Source: Lachnospiraceae bacterium UBA3804 (GTDB lineage: Bacteria > Bacillota > Clostridia > Lachnospirales > Lachnospiraceae). From it: DNA of 64,000 nucleotides. The notes under the pieces are model-generated. The model saw nothing but the letters and a program-made list of their open reading frames with translations. It was not told where the DNA came from and did not search any database. Below are positions 25,052 through 33,476 of this stretch, piece by piece. Numbering within the stretch: the first letter of the stretch is position 1; the number at the start of each line of letters is the position of its first letter. The stretch spans positions 1 through 64,000 of the forward strand of contig DFEK01000013.1 of the NCBI GenBank assembly GCA_002368665.1. The letters are read 5' to 3'. The position numbers and the translations under genes were made by a program.

Positions 25052-27289
25052 ATGAGTTATTACGGCAAAGAAAATGCAAATATTACGGTAAACGATCCGA
25101 TGTTCGAGGGAGTGCAGACCCCCTCGAATCTTTATGATGCGCTTTCAAATATCTGGTGCGCATATAGCTGCGCACCGAGAATGCGTATGAACTGGACGAA
25201 AGAGAATATGACACTCGGACAGTGTTCGATCACGGCATTTCTGGCACAGGATATTTTCGGCGGAGAGGTGTACGGTGTGCAGACACCGAACGGAAACACG
25301 CACTGCTTCAATGTAATCGGCGATATCGAATTCGATCTGACCAGCGAACAGTTCGGTGATGAGGAACTGTCCTACGAAGATAGGACGATTCAGTCAAGAG
25401 AGACGCATTTTGCCAAGAAGGAAAAATACTTACGTTACCTCTGGCTTCGCAAGAAACTGACGGAATACTGCCGAAACAGATCATTCCCGGTACGGGAGCG
25501 TATCAAAGCACTCCGGGAGAAGATGGAAGAGGCCGGCGTGGATGTTTTTCTTACGACATCTTCGGATGCACATGGCTCGGAATATGTCTGTGATGCGGAC
25601 AAAGTAAGTGAATTTCTAAGCGGCTGTACTTCGGACAATGTGGTTTTGGTCGTAACGAAAGAAGACGCCGGACTTTGGACGGACGGAAGATATTTTATTT
25701 CCGCCGAAGAAGAATTAAAAGGCAGCGGTATCGGCCTGATGCGCATGGGCGAGCCGGGTGTGCCGACGGTGCAGGCGTATCTGGATGCTGTTTTACAAGA
25801 GGGCATGGTTCTCGGATTTGATGCCTCCTGTGTCCGTTCTGAGCAGGGAGCTATCTACAGACGTGTGGCTGAGTTTAAGGGTGCCGGTGTAAACGCGGAA
25901 TTCTGCCCGGCAGATGAGATCTGGAGTTTTCGCCCAGAACGCCCGGCAAATCCGTTATGGCTTCCGGGGGATGAGGCAGTGGGAGAGCCCGCAAGCTCCA
26001 AGATCGCACGTGTGAAAGTGGCACTGGGGCAGTCCGGAGCGAAGAGCCTTATCTTAACCAAACTGGATGATATCATGTGGCTTATGAACCTGCGCGGTTC
26101 GGATATTCCGTGCAATCCCGTTGCTTTTTCCTATTTTCTGATCAACGGTGATGCTGCTCAGCTTTACGTAAATAAAGCGGCACTTTCGGAGGAGGTAATC
26201 GAGTACCTCGGAACTATTCCGGTTGAAGTAAGGGAATATGATGCATTCTATGAGGACCTAAAGAATATTTCGTTTGAAGGCGAGGTGTTCGTCGATCCGC
26301 ATAATGTATCCGATAAGGTCATGGGAATCCTTGCAGGCCGGGGCATCAAGCCCAAAATGGGGCAGAATCCGACACAGGCATACAAGGCCGTAAAGAACGA
26401 AACGGAGCTTTCCCGCCTGCGCAAATGTTATCTGGATGACAGTGCGGCGCTTTGCCGTTTCCTGTATGCCGTGGAAAAGCGCGACGTGGAAGGGATGATG
26501 AGCGAAATATCGCTTGCGCAGAAATTAGATGACATGCGTAGTCAGATTCCGGGATTTCTGGATCTTTCCTTTGAAACAATTTCGGCATACGGTGCAAATG
26601 CAGCCATCATTCACTATACGCCGAAGGAAGAGAAGGATGTGGCAATCAAAGAGGAAGGATTCTATCTGGTCGATTCCGGCGCACAGTATACAAACGGAAC
26701 CACGGATGTGACGCGTACGATCCCCGTAGGTGCATTGACTGCACAGATGAAGCAGGATTTTACGCTGGTTGCCATTGCAAACTTAAGACTGCTTACGGCC
26801 AAGTTTAAATACGGATGTACCGGTGCAAACCTTGACATGTACGCAAGGGCTCCGCTTTGGGAGAAGGGACTGGATTATAATCACGGAACCGGACACGGAA
26901 TCGGATATATGTTAAATGTACACGAAGGCCCGCAGAATATTTCATTCAGGATCCGCAGGGGAAATACAGGCTGTGAGACAGCTTTTGTACCCGGCATGAT
27001 CGTCTCCGATGAGCCCGGCGTATACAGAGAGGGAGAGTATGGGATCCGTACGGAATCGATTGTGGAATGTGTGGAAGATGAAACGAATGCGTTCGGCAGA
27101 TTCCTTCGTTTCCGGCCGTTAACCTATGTGCCGATCAGCCTGGATGCACTGGATGTATCCCTGATGGATGCATCGGATAAGGAGAGGCTGAATGCATATC
27201 ATGAGGCCGTATACGAAAAAATCTCCCCATTACTTATAAGCAATGAGGAGAAGGAATGGCTTCGTAAAGCAACCATGAAATTATATTGA
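25052..27289 (+). CDS. YunG-like domain fused to aminopeptidase P (M24B metallopeptidase)
   Basis: The 745-residue protein has two parts. Residues 25-137 match YunG-type proteins: MTLGQCSITAFLAQDIFGGE, THCFNVIGD, EFDLTSEQFGD, with Cys58, His84 and Asp95 spaced like a papain- or transglutaminase-type triad (inference). Residues 147-745 are a full Xaa-Pro aminopeptidase: FLTTSSDAHGSEY, two creatinase-like domains and the M24 core with the metal ligands Asp541, Asp552, His615, Glu654 and Glu668 (DSGAQYTNGTTDVTRT, GTGHGIGY, SDEPGVY, RTESIVE). It should remove N-terminal residues before proline using two metal ions. The stop codon abuts the stop of the convergent ribU gene with no spacer. Confidence 0.85.
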   Translation: MSYYGKENANITVNDPMFEGVQTPSNLYDALSNIWCAYSCAPRMRMNWTKENMTLGQCSITAFLAQDIFGGEVYGVQTPNGNTHCFNVIGDIEFDLTSEQFGDEELSYEDRTIQSRETHFAKKEKYLRYLWLRKKLTEYCRNRSFPVRERIKALREKMEEAGVDVFLTTSSDAHGSEYVCDADKVSEFLSGCTSDNVVLVVTKEDAGLWTDGRYFISAEEELKGSGIGLMRMGEPGVPTVQAYLDAVLQEGMVLGFDASCVRSEQGAIYRRVAEFKGAGVNAEFCPADEIWSFRPERPANPLWLPGDEAVGEPASSKIARVKVALGQSGAKSLILTKLDDIMWLMNLRGSDIPCNPVAFSYFLINGDAAQLYVNKAALSEEVIEYLGTIPVEVREYDAFYEDLKNISFEGEVFVDPHNVSDKVMGILAGRGIKPKMGQNPTQAYKAVKNETELSRLRKCYLDDSAALCRFLYAVEKRDVEGMMSEISLAQKLDDMRSQIPGFLDLSFETISAYGANAAIIHYTPKEEKDVAIKEEGFYLVDSGAQYTNGTTDVTRTIPVGALTAQMKQDFTLVAIANLRLLTAKFKYGCTGANLDMYARAPLWEKGLDYNHGTGHGIGYMLNVHEGPQNISFRIRRGNTGCETAFVPGMIVSDEPGVYREGEYGIRTESIVECVEDETNAFGRFLRFRPLTYVPISLDALDVSLMDASDKERLNAYHEAVYEKISPLLISNEEKEWLRKATMKLY

Positions 27290-27958
27290 TCAGCGGCTTA
27301 TTAAATACAGTGCCGTAATGCATCCGCCGAGGAGGATAACTCCTAAGATGATCGGAAGAGGCGAGAATTTCTGTTTCTTCTTTTCGGCAACGGATTTGTC
27401 CGCATGATCTTCTTTCAGTGCGCCGGAAACATGCAGAAGTTTGGAAACCGGCTTATAAACGATTAAGGTAATGGCCATGTTGATGCCTGCCTTGATTAAG
27501 TTAAAAGGAATGAAGACGGTGGGAAGCATTGCCTTAATTGCTTCTCTCGGTACACCCATATACATCGGTGTGATGAGGAGATTCCAAAGGACCATGGCGC
27601 CGGTCATGCAGATGACCCCGCTGATGAGTCCCACAACCGCACCGAGGATATTTTTCCATTTGCGGTAAATGAGCGTTGCAGGCAGAACGAAGAAAATGCT
27701 GGCAATGACATTCATCAAAAGCCCGATCGGGCCGGATTTGCTTACCGTTACCATCTCCAGAAGACAAACCAGAATAATGGAAACCAGTCCCTGAATGGGG
27801 CCGATTAAGAATCCGGTGATGACAAGCAGAACATCCTTGGGATCGTACTCAAGGAATGGTGCGGCGGGAATAAGGGGTATGCGGATGAAAAACATCGCTA
27901 CATAGGCCAGTGCCGCGAGCATGGCGGTGATTACCATTTTACGTACAGTCAGTTTCAT
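27290..27958 (-). CDS. ribU: Riboflavin ECF transporter S component RibU
   Basis: The 222-residue S component has six membrane helices and RibU hallmarks: TVRKMVITAMLAALAYVAMF, FLEYDPKDVLLVITGFLIGP and NLIKAGINMAITLIVYKPVS. It binds riboflavin and works with a shared ECF module (EcfA-EcfA'-EcfT) encoded elsewhere. A C-terminal extension after the usual end adds a charged stretch and one more hydrophobic helix (PLPIILGVILLGGCITALYL), which is unusual. ATG at 27958 follows AAAGGAG by seven bases. An FMN riboswitch and terminator precede it, confirming the substrate. Confidence 0.95.
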   Translation of the reverse strand: MKLTVRKMVITAMLAALAYVAMFFIRIPLIPAAPFLEYDPKDVLLVITGFLIGPIQGLVSIILVCLLEMVTVSKSGPIGLLMNVIASIFFVLPATLIYRKWKNILGAVVGLISGVICMTGAMVLWNLLITPMYMGVPREAIKAMLPTVFIPFNLIKAGINMAITLIVYKPVSKLLHVSGALKEDHADKSVAEKKKQKFSPLPIILGVILLGGCITALYLISR

Positions 27959-27990
27959 TTTGGTGCTCCTTTTCTCATTAAAATGACATA

Positions 27991-28019
27991 AAATAAAAAA
28001 TCCGCAGAACAATCTGCGG
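27991..28019 (-). terminator. Riboswitch-controlled terminator in the ribU leader
   Basis: On the minus strand CCGCAGA-TTGT-TCTGCGG is followed by a T-rich run (complement of 27991-28000). It lies between the FMN aptamer and the ribU start, the position expected for transcription attenuation when FMN is bound. Confidence 0.9.
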
Positions 28020-28046
28020 GGGCATGGGAAAATCAGCAATATGCGT

Positions 28047-28156
28047 ATCTTCTCTCATCCAGACTTTACTGTCGGTTTCGGAATCACACCGAATCGGCCG
28101 CCGAAGCGGTTCGCGGACTTTACCGCCGGTAGGGAATTACACCCAACCCCGAAGAT
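28047..28156 (-). promoter_or_regulatory. FMN riboswitch (RFN element)
   Basis: The minus strand carries the conserved RFN blocks in order: closing stem ATCTTC/GAAGAT, TTCGGGG, GGGTGTAATTCCCTACCGG, CGGT-AAAGTCCGCGA, a variable arm, GGTGTGATTCCGAAACCGAC, AGTAAAGTCTGGATGAGAGA. FMN binding should favour the downstream terminator and switch ribU off. Confidence 0.97.
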
Positions 28157-28172
28157 TATTACATCGTGGATT

Positions 28173-28201
28173 ATCATAATCATATTTGTGTATTTTGTCA
28201 A
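28173..28201 (-). promoter_or_regulatory. ribU: SigA promoter of the riboswitch-ribU transcript
   Basis: Minus strand TTGACA (28201-28196), a 17-base spacer and TATGAT (28178-28173); the start would be about ten bases before the aptamer. Its -35 overlaps the ribosome site of the divergent CPBP gene. Confidence 0.85.
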
Positions 28202-28210
28202 GGAGACACA

Positions 28211-28888
28211 ATGAATGATAAGAAGAAAACAAATTGGATAGTGGGTTTGATCTTTGGAATCCTGGCCATTGCACTGGTTGTCTTTGTGGAAGTGGTGCTG
28301 CGACCGGGGTATCTTGGAAAGAGCATTGCCAAAGTGCTTTCTTTCTGTGGCGTGATATTGCTGTATGCGGCAATTTTTAAGCAGAAAATATTCGATGTGA
28401 TCAATCTGCACAAGGCCAAGGGAATCGTTAAACTCATCGGTTTTATTCTGCTTTTCTTCGCGGGAATCATGATTCTGTTCTTCTTACTCAGGCATTATAT
28501 CGATCTTTCGCATATCCGGGAGAGTCTGTTTGAAAAAGAGAAACTGACCAAAGAAAACTGTCTTTTTGCATTTGCATACATCATTATTGTGAACTCATTC
28601 CTGGAGGAAGCTTTTTTCCGTGGATTTCTAAACGGAATCTTTCCGGGGAAATGGGTCGGTGCCGTCATCAGCGCACTGTTGTTTTCCGCATATCATATTA
28701 GCATTATCGGGACATGGTTTCACCCGGCGGTGCTTGCACTGTCCATCGGCGGCCTTGTTTTGGTGGGACTTTTCCTTCAGTGGCTGGATGGCCGCTATAA
28801 AAGTATCATCGCGGGCTGGCTGGTACATGCGAGTGCCAACATCGCCATTAACGTGATCGGCGCGTTGATGATCTTTGGCGTGATATAA
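28211..28888 (+). CDS. CPBP family intramembrane glutamic endopeptidase
   Basis: The 225-residue membrane protein has about seven helices with an intact CPBP (Abi, CAAX protease-like) active site: NSFLEEAFFRGFLNG (the E-E-x-x-x-R motif), SAYHISIIGTW with a histidine, and a final HASANIAINVIG. The family includes Rce1-type proteases and proteins giving bacteriocin self-immunity. ATG 28211 follows AAGGAG (28200-28205) by five bases. Transcription is divergent from ribU and convergent with typA. Confidence 0.9.
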   Translation: MNDKKKTNWIVGLIFGILAIALVVFVEVVLRPGYLGKSIAKVLSFCGVILLYAAIFKQKIFDVINLHKAKGIVKLIGFILLFFAGIMILFFLLRHYIDLSHIRESLFEKEKLTKENCLFAFAYIIIVNSFLEEAFFRGFLNGIFPGKWVGAVISALLFSAYHISIIGTWFHPAVLALSIGGLVLVGLFLQWLDGRYKSIIAGWLVHASANIAINVIGALMIFGVI

Positions 28889-28903
28889 AAAGGGACGGGG
28901 TTA

Positions 28904-30754
28904 TTACTCATTCTGTGCTGCCTGATTCTTGGCAAAGGCCGCGCGCTTACGAAGCGTGGGGTCTAAAATTTTCTTTCGCATTCTAAGATGCGTCGGTGTT
29001 ACTTCCAAAAGCTCATCGGTATCAATGAAGTCAATGGCCTGTTCAAGGCTTAAGATTTTGGGCGGAACGAGGCGAAGTGCTTCATCGGCGGAAGAGGAGC
29101 GGGTATTGGTTAAATGTTTGGTCTTGCAGACATTTAATTCAATATCGTCGGTCTTCGGATTCTGTCCGATGATCATGCCGGGATAAACCTGCTCGCCGGG
29201 TCCGATAAACAAGGTTCCGCGTTCCTGTGCGTTAAATAGTCCGTAGGTTACGCTTTCACCGCCTTCAAAGGCAATTAAGGATCCCTGCTTACGATAGCTG
29301 ATGTCTCCCTTATAAGGGCCGTATCCGTCGAATAAGGTATTCAAAACGCCGTTTCCTTTGGTATCCGTTAAGAAATCACCGCGGTAACCGATCAAACCTC
29401 TGGACGGAATGGAGAATTCCAATTTGGTATAGCCGTCGGAGCCGGGTGTCATATTGACAAGTTCGCCCTTTCTTTGGCTTAATTTCTCGATCACGGCACC
29501 GGAGCAGTCCTCGGGCACGTCAATGTATGCCTTTTCCATGGGCTCGAGCAGTTTGCCGTTTTCATCCTTCTTATACAGAACTTCTGCCTTGCTGACCGCA
29601 AATTCATAGCCCTCACGGCGCATATTTTCAATTAAAACGGACAGATGAAGTTCGCCACGACCCGATACCTTAAATGCATCCGTATTCTCGGTTTCTTCCA
29701 CACGAAGCGATACATCGGTATTCAGTTCCTTAAAAAGACGGTCTCTGATATGACGGCTTGTGACAAATTTGCCTTCTTTGCCGGCAAGAGGAGAGTCGTT
29801 TACGAGGAAATGCATGGCAATCGTCGGCTCGGAAATTTTCTGGAACGGAATCGGATTGGGTGCATCGACGGAGCAGAGTGTATCTCCGATATGAATATCG
29901 GCGATACCGGAGATGGCAACGATGGAACCGATGCCTGCTTCCTTGACTTCGACCTTATTTAATCCTTCAAACTCATAAAGTTTGCTGACTTTTACCTTCT
30001 TTAATTTATCCGGTTCATGATGGTTTACGATGACCACGTCCTGATTGACTTTGATGACACCGTTGTCCACTTTGCCGACACCGATACGGCCGACATATTC
30101 GTTGTAATCGATCGTACTGATCAGTACCTGGGTTCCGGCATCCGGGTCGCCCTCGGGAGCCGGGATATAGTCCAAAATCGTATCAAATAAGGGCTTCATG
30201 TCAACGGCTTCGTCGCCGAGATCCTTGACTGCGGTTCCGCTCTTTGCGGAAGCATAGATGAAGGGGCAGTCAAGCTGGTCATCATCAGCACCGAGATCCA
30301 AAAGAAGCTCCAGTACTTCATCAACTACTTCTGTAGGACGCGCTTCCGGACGGTCGATCTTGTTGATACAGCAGATCACCGGAAGTTTTAATTCCATTGC
30401 TTTGGTCAATACGAAACGGGTCTGCGGCATAGGACCTTCAAAAGCGTCCACCACAAGGATAACTCCGTTTACCATCTTCAATACACGTTCCACTTCGCCG
30501 CCAAAGTCTGCGTGGCCCGGCGTGTCAATGATGTTGATCTTGGTATTTTTATATGTAACGGCCGTATTCTTGGAAAGAATGGTGATACCGCGTTCACGCT
30601 CAATATCATTTGAGTCCATGACACGCTCCGCAACTTCCTGATTCTCGCGGAATACGCCGCTTTGCTTCAATAGTTCATCTACAAGCGTAGTTTTGCCATG
30701 ATCGACATGGGCGATGATGGCGATATTTCTGACGTCCTCTCTTTTTTGTAACAT
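28904..30754 (-). CDS. typA: Ribosome-associated translational GTPase TypA/BipA
   Basis: The 616-residue GTPase has G1 AHVDHGKTTL, switch II DTPGHADFGGEVERVL, G4 NKIDRPEARP, then EF-G-like domains and the BipA-specific C-terminal region (TRSSSADEALRLVPPKILSL, EVTPTHLRMRKKIL). It acts in ribosome assembly and stress translation. The ATG at 30754 (MLQKREDVRN) follows AAGGAG by seven bases; longer starts enter the leader. It has a consensus promoter that overlaps the promoter of the divergent DUF3592 gene. Confidence 0.97.
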   Translation of the reverse strand: MLQKREDVRNIAIIAHVDHGKTTLVDELLKQSGVFRENQEVAERVMDSNDIERERGITILSKNTAVTYKNTKINIIDTPGHADFGGEVERVLKMVNGVILVVDAFEGPMPQTRFVLTKAMELKLPVICCINKIDRPEARPTEVVDEVLELLLDLGADDDQLDCPFIYASAKSGTAVKDLGDEAVDMKPLFDTILDYIPAPEGDPDAGTQVLISTIDYNEYVGRIGVGKVDNGVIKVNQDVVIVNHHEPDKLKKVKVSKLYEFEGLNKVEVKEAGIGSIVAISGIADIHIGDTLCSVDAPNPIPFQKISEPTIAMHFLVNDSPLAGKEGKFVTSRHIRDRLFKELNTDVSLRVEETENTDAFKVSGRGELHLSVLIENMRREGYEFAVSKAEVLYKKDENGKLLEPMEKAYIDVPEDCSGAVIEKLSQRKGELVNMTPGSDGYTKLEFSIPSRGLIGYRGDFLTDTKGNGVLNTLFDGYGPYKGDISYRKQGSLIAFEGGESVTYGLFNAQERGTLFIGPGEQVYPGMIIGQNPKTDDIELNVCKTKHLTNTRSSSADEALRLVPPKILSLEQAIDFIDTDELLEVTPTHLRMRKKILDPTLRKRAAFAKNQAAQNE

Positions 30755-30796
30755 AGGTTTACTCCTTATAAATGCGCCTTTCCTCAAAACTTTATG

Positions 30797-30848
30797 AGTA
30801 TATCACTTAACTTTAATGCTTGCAATGGAAACTTCTATAAGATATGAT
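30797..30848. promoter_or_regulatory. Divergent promoters sharing one palindromic -35 box
   Basis: TTGCAA at 30820-30825 reads the same on both strands. On the minus strand it is followed after 17 bases by TATACT (30802-30797) for typA. On the plus strand it is followed after 17 bases by TATGAT (30843-30848) for the DUF3592 gene. Two polymerases could not bind at once, so the genes may be expressed in competition. Confidence 0.75.
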
Positions 30849-30896
30849 ATCTAATAGGTGGTTTTTTTGGTGATACTGACCATTGAGGTGAAGTTG

Positions 30897-31691
30897 ATGA
30901 AAGATGCAAAAAACAGAGAACTGATCGGAAAAATCTGTCTTTTCCTGGGAGGATTGTTTCTTCTCGCGGGTTTGGTCTTCTTTGTGATCAATAACCGTGT
31001 CAACATGTATGCCAAGAAGGTCAGCGCCACGGTGCTTTCGAGTGTGTCCCTTACGACATCGGACGAAAAGCAGCGGACCATGTTGGAAATCCTTTACAGA
31101 GTCGGAGATGAGAACATCACCACAACATATGACTATGAGGGTGTTTTAAAAGAAGGAGATGTATTCCTGGAAGTTTATTATGATGTCCGCGAACCCAAGA
31201 AGATCATTGAAGCGGGCTGGACATTCGAGCCGCTTTTCATGGCACTTCTGGGCCTGATTATTTTCCTGCTCGGTTTGTACTACAAGGGTATTACGGATTT
31301 TGGAATCGTCGAAATGAAAGAGCCGGACAAGGATGCTCCGGAACGGGTGAAGAAGACATACGAAGCCAGACAGAGGGTCGGCAATTCGGTATTTCCGCTT
31401 CTCGGAGGATTTGTTTTCGTGGCGTTCGGACTTGTCATGGTACTGACCAGGGGCAATCACTGGATGTGGATCTTCGTCGGAATCGGCGGTCTGGTGATTC
31501 TGTATTTCTTAACGCTCTTAATTCCCGCATTAATGGAACTGCACCAGTTAAAGGTTGCCAAGAAGTTCCGCGGAACCGTGGTTGACCGCGACAATCTTGA
31601 GGTGAAGGACAAGAAAGAGAAATCCACCGATAAAGACGATAAAGAAGAAAAAGAAGAAAAATCCGATAAGGAAGATGATATACAAGAATGA
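30897..31691 (+). CDS. DUF3592-like membrane protein
   Basis: The 264-residue protein has two pairs of membrane helices (about 12-34, 110-128, 163-183, 189-214). Between the first two lies an extracellular beta domain (SATVLSSVSLTTSDEKQRTM, YDYEGVLKEGDVFLEVYYD) typical of DUF3592 proteins. The last 30 residues are a highly charged Lys/Asp/Glu tail. ATG 30897 follows GAGGTG; an earlier ATG at 30858 is less likely. Function unknown. The stop overlaps the next start by four bases, so it is co-translated with the DUF4317 gene. Confidence 0.75.
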   Translation: MKDAKNRELIGKICLFLGGLFLLAGLVFFVINNRVNMYAKKVSATVLSSVSLTTSDEKQRTMLEILYRVGDENITTTYDYEGVLKEGDVFLEVYYDVREPKKIIEAGWTFEPLFMALLGLIIFLLGLYYKGITDFGIVEMKEPDKDAPERVKKTYEARQRVGNSVFPLLGGFVFVAFGLVMVLTRGNHWMWIFVGIGGLVILYFLTLLIPALMELHQLKVAKKFRGTVVDRDNLEVKDKKEKSTDKDDKEEKEEKSDKEDDIQE

Positions 31692-32836
31692 AGAACACGG
31701 ACATTCTGGAACTAAAGAAACGATACAAGAAAGATAATTCCATTACCAGAATCCAGGGCTGTTATGTTCTGGGAATGGAAAAGAAGATACAAACTTACAT
31801 CGATAGTTGGTTCTCCGAACTGGATGAGACCGAACAGTTTAAATATCTGGAACTGATCAAAAAAGGATTCTCCGGAATTCTGGGCAAAAACCTGCAGACG
31901 CTTTCTTTCAAGAAACAGAGCGGCAAGGACAATCCGGACAGCATGATGTCCCTTTTGGCACTGCGGGACAGCGAACTGAAGAACAAAGACATTCTGGAAG
32001 CATTCTATCAAAGCATTATCGAGAACTATGTTTCCGTAAGCAATTACCTGATTCTTCTGATTCATGATGTATACGATGTTCCCGTGATCGGGGCCGATCA
32101 GTTCAAGGAAGATGAATCCGAAGAGACCTATTCTTTTATCTATTGCTTAATTTGTCCCGTAGAGTTATGTAAACCGGGACTCAGCTATCACGAAGAAGAT
32201 AATGTCATTGGCGCAAGAGAGCGTGACTGGGTGGTGGATATGCCCGATGTCGGATTTTTATATCCAGCATTCAACGACCGTTCCGCCGATGTCAACGAAC
32301 TGATGTATTACTGCAAAAACCCGAAGGAAAACCATCCGGAGCTGATTGAGAATCTTTTGGGATGCAGCGAACTTCCTTCCATCGATGATGAGAAAGAGGT
32401 CTTTCATCAGATTGTGGAAGATGTCATCAATGAAGCGAAAGAGTATGATACCTTCGAGATGGTCCGCTCCATCAACGATTGCTTAACCGAAATGGCGGAG
32501 GGGAATCTTTCTCCGGAAACCGTGGTCATCGACCGCGAGGGCATGAAAGAAGTGATGCGCTCGGCCGGACTTAAGGAAGAGCACATGAAAGTGTTCGAGA
32601 CGCATTTCGACGAGGAAGCCGGAGAGGATGCCACTTTTAAGGTAGACAGCCTGCGTGAGAAGAAGAATATGACCATGAAATCCGATGATGTGAAGATCAT
32701 GGTGAAACCCGACAGTGCGGACCTGGTTGAGATTCGCGTGATTGACGGAAGAAAATGCATTGTCATTCCGATGAACTCCGATATGGAGATCAACGGAATC
32801 ATGAAACGGATTGTAGACGAGATAAAAGGAGAGTAG
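31688..32836 (+). CDS. DUF4317 domain-containing protein
   Basis: The 382-residue cytoplasmic protein matches the Clostridia-specific DUF4317 family: MKNTDILELKKRYKKDNSIT, RIQGCYVLGMEKKIQTYIDS and SFIYCLICPVELCKPGLSYH are characteristic. No catalytic motif is visible and function is unknown. The overlap with the DUF3592 gene and the two-base gap to the following 40-codon gene indicate one operon of four genes ending with a BlaI-type regulator. Confidence 0.85.
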   Translation: MKNTDILELKKRYKKDNSITRIQGCYVLGMEKKIQTYIDSWFSELDETEQFKYLELIKKGFSGILGKNLQTLSFKKQSGKDNPDSMMSLLALRDSELKNKDILEAFYQSIIENYVSVSNYLILLIHDVYDVPVIGADQFKEDESEETYSFIYCLICPVELCKPGLSYHEEDNVIGARERDWVVDMPDVGFLYPAFNDRSADVNELMYYCKNPKENHPELIENLLGCSELPSIDDEKEVFHQIVEDVINEAKEYDTFEMVRSINDCLTEMAEGNLSPETVVIDREGMKEVMRSAGLKEEHMKVFETHFDEEAGEDATFKVDSLREKKNMTMKSDDVKIMVKPDSADLVEIRVIDGRKCIVIPMNSDMEINGIMKRIVDEIKGE

Positions 32837-32838
32837 CG

Positions 32839-32961
32839 ATGTTTATTGTGTTGGCAATTATTATCGGTATTGCGATTATAGTAGCGATTATTGCGGCAAT
32901 TGCAACGGTTGTTTCCACTTCGGCTTTCATTGCCGGAGCACGGGAAGACGAGCAGGAATAA
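32839..32961 (+). CDS. 40-residue single-helix membrane protein
   Basis: The 40-residue product is almost entirely one hydrophobic helix (VLAIIIGIAIIVAIIAAIAT) with a short acidic C-terminus (GAREDEQE). AAAGGAGAG precedes the ATG, and the spacing to both neighbours is two and eighteen bases, so translation within the operon is plausible. No family is recognised; such small proteins often regulate or anchor a larger membrane partner, here possibly the DUF3592 protein (inference). Confidence 0.65.
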   Translation: MFIVLAIIIGIAIIVAIIAAIATVVSTSAFIAGAREDEQE

Positions 32962-32979
32962 AACATAGGGGGTAAAGGT

Positions 32980-33354
32980 ATGGCAGAGTTGAAAGAACGT
33001 TTGTCGGAATGTGAAGCGGTCCTGATGCGTATTCTCTGGGAAGAGGACTGTGATATGTCCATGAGAGAGCTGATGGATGAAGCGGCTGAGAAGTATGGGA
33101 AGGTATGGGCGAAGCAGACGGTTTCCACATTTTTAAAACGTATGACGGACGCCGGATTCGTCAGCATGTACAGGGAAGGCAGAGTGTTCTATTATCATGC
33201 GGAAGTGAAAGCCAAAGCATATCGCGGAACGGAAGTTGTGGAATTCTGCAAGACATGGTTTGACGGAGACCCCGTAGCCATGATCGAGGCATATGCCAAG
33301 AAAAAGAAATTAACACCCGCGCAGAAGCGCAGGATTAAAGAGGCGATCTCCTAA
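32980..33354 (+). CDS. BlaI/MecI/CopY family transcriptional repressor
   Basis: The 124-residue protein is a winged-helix repressor of the BlaI type: LSECEAVLMRILWEEDCDMS, VWAKQTVSTFLKRMTDAGFV and YREGRVFYYHAEVKAKAYRG. The C-terminal part mediates dimerisation. The usual partner, a BlaR1/MecR1 membrane sensor protease, is not present nearby, so the signal is unknown. GGGGGTAAAGG precedes the ATG. It could control its own operon or the adjacent clpB. Confidence 0.9.
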   Translation: MAELKERLSECEAVLMRILWEEDCDMSMRELMDEAAEKYGKVWAKQTVSTFLKRMTDAGFVSMYREGRVFYYHAEVKAKAYRGTEVVEFCKTWFDGDPVAMIEAYAKKKKLTPAQKRRIKEAIS

Positions 33355-33398
33355 GGGAGGTCGTTTTCTTTATTGTATGCATTTTGAAATATTCGGTA

Positions 33399-33441
33399 TT
33401 GACATTCGAAATAAAACTGTTATAGTGTATATAGAACAGTT
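33399..33441 (+). promoter_or_regulatory. clpB promoter with inverted repeat around the -10
   Basis: TTGACA (33399-33404), a 16-base spacer and TATAGT (33421-33426). AACTGTT (33415-33421) and AACAGTT (33435-33441) form an inverted repeat with 13 bases between, flanking the -10 and start. No CtsR (GGTCAAA repeat) or CIRCE element is visible. Confidence 0.7.
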
Positions 33442-33476
33442 AAAACAAATTTTACCCGAAGAAAGGTGGTGTGATT

